A stretch of 64,000 bases of DNA from Chryseobacterium pennae. Its GTDB lineage: Bacteria > Bacteroidota > Bacteroidia > Flavobacteriales > Weeksellaceae. Positions 61,950-64,000 of this stretch are shown one piece after another (position 1 is the stretch's first letter; each line of letters starts with the position of its first letter). The notes below the pieces were generated by a model that was given only the letters and a program-made list of their open reading frames with translations, searched no databases and had not been told where the DNA came from. The translations under genes were made by a program, and so were the position numbers. Where the stretch lies: positions 1 through 64,000 of the forward strand of contig NZ_QNVT01000009.1 in the NCBI RefSeq assembly GCF_003385515.1. The letters are read 5' to 3'.

Positions 61950-62123
61950 ATGCAAAAACAATATGCCGACACGGTAAAACTACCGAGAAAAGAACAACAA
62001 CGTCAGCTACATCGAGCGTTGGGGGAATACGACCACTGGCTAAAACGCAGAAAGGATGCAGGCGAGATCCGCAAGGACAAACGTCAGTCACTCCCCCCTG
62101 CCATGTTGCCAATGCCTTTTTAA
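61950..62123 (+). CDS. 57-residue basic ORF between PRTRC C and F
   Basis: An ATG at 61950 opens a frame reading MQKQYADTVKLPRKEQQR, then LHRALGEYDHWLKRRKDAGEIRKDKR and ending PPAMLPMPF at 62123. It is strongly helical and basic, with clean codon use. Its stop is 2 nt before the ATG of protein F (62126). The competing frame in this stretch would give protein F a Thr/Arg-rich leader that does not look like protein. The short size explains why it is easily missed. Confidence 0.7.
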   Translation: MQKQYADTVKLPRKEQQRQLHRALGEYDHWLKRRKDAGEIRKDKRQSLPPAMLPMPF

Positions 62124-62125
62124 GA

Positions 62126-63094
62126 ATGAAGTTCTTATCAAGATTGCAGGAAACAGAAGTCGTACAAGGCTGTGACAAAACTAAATTAGAAAGGGAATTT
62201 TATGATTCCCTTTCCATAGTCACCGAGAAATATGGTATTACTGTACAGGACAGCAAAGCAATGCCTTTCCCCTATAATATTTCTGCTGCGCTAGCTGATC
62301 TAAGAGCGAAGCTAAAAAAGACCATCTTAGATTGGAAGGAAATCAGATTGATTCATCATCGCAATAGGACATTCTTCGCCCATGAAGATCGCTTCAATAC
62401 TGGTATGACCTTATACTATATACCAGTGATTCCGCTTCATACCATATTGGAAGAAAATCAAAGCTCACAAACTGGCATACTATTATTGTCTATTTATTCC
62501 TATCTCTATAAGGTTTTAGGTATTCCTTACTACAGAAACGATGATTGCTACCTCAATTCGACCTATGAATCGTACGAGGAAATGATATCGGAAGACGAAG
62601 ACCAAGACGAGGATATCTCCGCTGAACTTAAAAATGCAAAAACAGTTGGCGATATAATGAAAACTAAAATCTTTGATGCTGAGAATCTCACTGCTTTTGA
62701 AACTCGGTTAAAAACCTTTAAAGCAAAAAGCGACTTCGATAAAAAGACACTAAAGATTGCGAAAGAGGTTTACAAGATTTATACAAAATACCCGACAGAA
62801 CGCCTTGATCGTAAATATTACCCTTTACGGTTCAGGGAAGAGGAAGCACAAGACAGTTATTATGTAACAATGGATAATTATGTCTCTTTCTGTGCATCCA
62901 TCAAGGGAAATCTGTTTGAATGCATGTGTCAGTTCATTAATGAAGATTTACAGGAATATGGCGACATAGACGAACCTACACGTTTTTTGCCATTTGATGA
63001 ACAGGTGATAAAGGGAAACAATTTTGATTTTGAGAAACAGGTCTTTGATAGTCTTGATGATCTCATAGCTCTATGGCAAAATTCTAACTTCTAA
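62126..63094 (+). CDS. PRTRC system protein F
   Basis: From the ATG at 62126 (MKFLSRLQETEVVQGCDKTKLEREF) this has 322 residues. A start at 61943 would add a leader in the wrong frame for the small ORF at 61950-62123. The protein has MTLYYIPVIPLHTILEEN near 91-108, acidic ISEDEDQDEDIS near 154-165, and YVSFCASIKGNLFECMCQFINEDLQEYGD near 252-280. It matches PRTRC protein F of Bacteroidota elements by context and composition. Function unknown. Confidence 0.75.
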   Translation: MKFLSRLQETEVVQGCDKTKLEREFYDSLSIVTEKYGITVQDSKAMPFPYNISAALADLRAKLKKTILDWKEIRLIHHRNRTFFAHEDRFNTGMTLYYIPVIPLHTILEENQSSQTGILLLSIYSYLYKVLGIPYYRNDDCYLNSTYESYEEMISEDEDQDEDISAELKNAKTVGDIMKTKIFDAENLTAFETRLKTFKAKSDFDKKTLKIAKEVYKIYTKYPTERLDRKYYPLRFREEEAQDSYYVTMDNYVSFCASIKGNLFECMCQFINEDLQEYGDIDEPTRFLPFDEQVIKGNNFDFEKQVFDSLDDLIALWQNSNF

Positions 63095-63103
63095 AAAAAC
63101 ATC

Positions 63104-63814
63104 ATGAAAGATATTACAAGCAATTTCGCGACCTACTATTATCCAAAATCTGCACTGATATTTTATAAGGCTGATGGGGATTCAAGTAAATCTTATGTTG
63201 AGCATTACGACATAAATAAAGAGGGGAATCCGATTAATGCGCATCCCCTAACGGTCAGAGAAGCAAAAAGACTGGCTGAATCACTTCATACTGATGATGA
63301 AAAGGACAGATTATTAAAATCGGACGGAATCTTGGATAGCACAATTCTGTCCTTTGATGCCAAACTTGGTAAGATCATTTGGTTCACAAAAGCGCAATAC
63401 CGTCAGCTCCATTTCAGTAAAGGACTAGGGATACCATCGGGCAATGCTCATACACCCGCCCTACTCTGGATGGCTGACAGGGAATCACTGTCAATTTTTG
63501 CATTAGCATCAAGCAGAAGACCAACACCCAATACAGAGCTTTATCATGCGCCTTTCTTTAATGTTTACCAAAAGGGGAACGTTTGTATGGGTTCAGTCGA
63601 TATCGAAGTGAGTGAAACATCTTCCATTAAGGAACTGACAAAATTATGGGAAGCCTATTTTTTCAACAGTTACTTTTCACACTTAATGTCTGAACACAAC
63701 CCAATCAACGGCAACTGCGTCATGCTGTGGGAAAGTCTGGTCAATACAAATAAATTGTTCCCTAATGAGATTCTTCTTAAAAACAGTCAAAAACTTAAAG
63801 ATATATTGCTATGA
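63104..63814 (+). CDS. PRTRC system protein B
   Basis: This 236-residue protein has the PRTRC B landmarks: ALIFYKADGDSSKSYVEHYDI near 17-37, IIWFTKAQYRQLHFSKGLGIPSGNAHTPALLWMADRESLSIFALASSRRPTPNTELYHAPFFNVYQKGNVCMGS near 90-165. The TELYHAPFFNVY stretch is strongly conserved in the family. The stop overlaps the ThiF gene's start by 4 nt. It is a putative member of the ubiquitin-related E1-dependent cassette. Confidence 0.9.
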   Translation: MKDITSNFATYYYPKSALIFYKADGDSSKSYVEHYDINKEGNPINAHPLTVREAKRLAESLHTDDEKDRLLKSDGILDSTILSFDAKLGKIIWFTKAQYRQLHFSKGLGIPSGNAHTPALLWMADRESLSIFALASSRRPTPNTELYHAPFFNVYQKGNVCMGSVDIEVSETSSIKELTKLWEAYFFNSYFSHLMSEHNPINGNCVMLWESLVNTNKLFPNEILLKNSQKLKDILL

Positions 63815-64000
63815 AAACGGTAAAAACAAATGTTCATTTTCTTCATAATGAATTATTACGTCCAACAAACTCGATCCTTGTCAATGTCATTGGCGCAGGT
63901 GGAACTGGCTCTAAATTGATGACTTCCTTAATGGAGATTAATCATAGCCTACTAGAGCTCGGACACAGTGGATTGGACGTACATCTGTGGGACGATGATC
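63811..64000 (+). CDS. PRTRC system ThiF-family protein (cut by the window end)
   Basis: The frame from the ATG at 63811 is open to the end of the window. It has ILVNVIGAGGTGSKLMTSLMEIN near residues 22-44, with the GxGGTGS nucleotide loop of ThiF/E1-like enzymes, then a strand LDVHLWDDD with the acidic end that binds ribose. E1-like adenylation of a small modifier is the expected chemistry. It overlaps protein B by 4 nt. Confidence 0.9.
   Translation, partial: MKTVKTNVHFLHNELLRPTNSILVNVIGAGGTGSKLMTSLMEINHSLLELGHSGLDVHLWDDD

Noticed and set aside
61943..62125. Longer start of PRTRC F at 61943
   Set aside because: The leader is Thr/Arg-rich and unlike a protein, while the other frame holds a compact 57-residue ORF ending just before the ATG at 62126.

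Overview
The window is AT-rich Bacteroidota DNA, most likely from the Weeksellaceae or Sphingobacteriaceae (Chryseobacterium, Elizabethkingia or Sphingobacterium type). The grounds are promoters of the TAnnTTTG type, few purine-rich ribosome binding sites, tandem secreted C1q-like proteins, RteC proteins, a conjugative-element-type tyrosine integrase and a PRTRC gene block. The genus is inference.

Region 1 (1-13.5 kb) is chromosomal in character. It holds AraC regulators paired with short-chain dehydrogenases, a GlcG-type heme-binding-like protein, three tandem secreted C1q-like proteins with two small helix-turn-helix proteins upstream, a secreted HExxH protein, a thermonuclease, and four leftward immunity-type genes (two barstar-like, one DUF7336-like gene broken by a stop codon, one unknown). 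A decayed SDR copy lies at 6.56-6.74 kb.

Region 2 (13.5-about 25 kb) starts at a tRNA-Pro/tRNA-Arg pair. A large serine recombinase abuts the tRNA-Arg, and its reading frame runs antisense through the tRNA terminator and the tRNA. Behind it is a defence-type cargo: a PIN protein, a three-gene nuclease/middle-component/SMC-like ATPase operon resembling ABC-three-component systems, and a membrane-tethered nuclease-like protein. A SRAP (HMCES/YedK-type) protein and a glycolipid-binding-domain protein follow. The right end of the element was not found; GC-rich hairpins lie at 24.9-25.1 kb.

Region 3 (25-36 kb) carries an epimerase, Hsp20, an AraC/SDR pair, and a compact leftward run of an LCIB/C-type carbonic anhydrase, a bestrophin channel and a CPA1 Na+/H+ antiporter, which suggests bicarbonate and pH homeostasis. 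An aldehyde dehydrogenase and a secreted protein follow.

Region 4 (36.4-57 kb) opens with a tyrosine integrase and looks like cargo and debris of an integrative element. It contains two full RteC genes, the 5' scrap of a third, fragments of MFS, LysR, MDR and PfpI genes, a TetR/hydrolase operon with a perfect inverted-repeat operator, and a redox/detoxification cluster. Four promoters in that cluster (azoreductase, alcohol dehydrogenase, DoxX-NmrA-AKR-cupin, and the AraC gene itself) share a double direct-repeat box at one fixed distance from the -7 element, so I predict a local AraC regulon.

Region 5 (57.3-64 kb) is the conserved backbone of a plasmid or conjugative element: ssb, a DUF932 protein, seven small uncharacterised genes, then PRTRC genes E, C, a 57-residue unlisted ORF, F, B and a ThiF-family gene cut by the window end.
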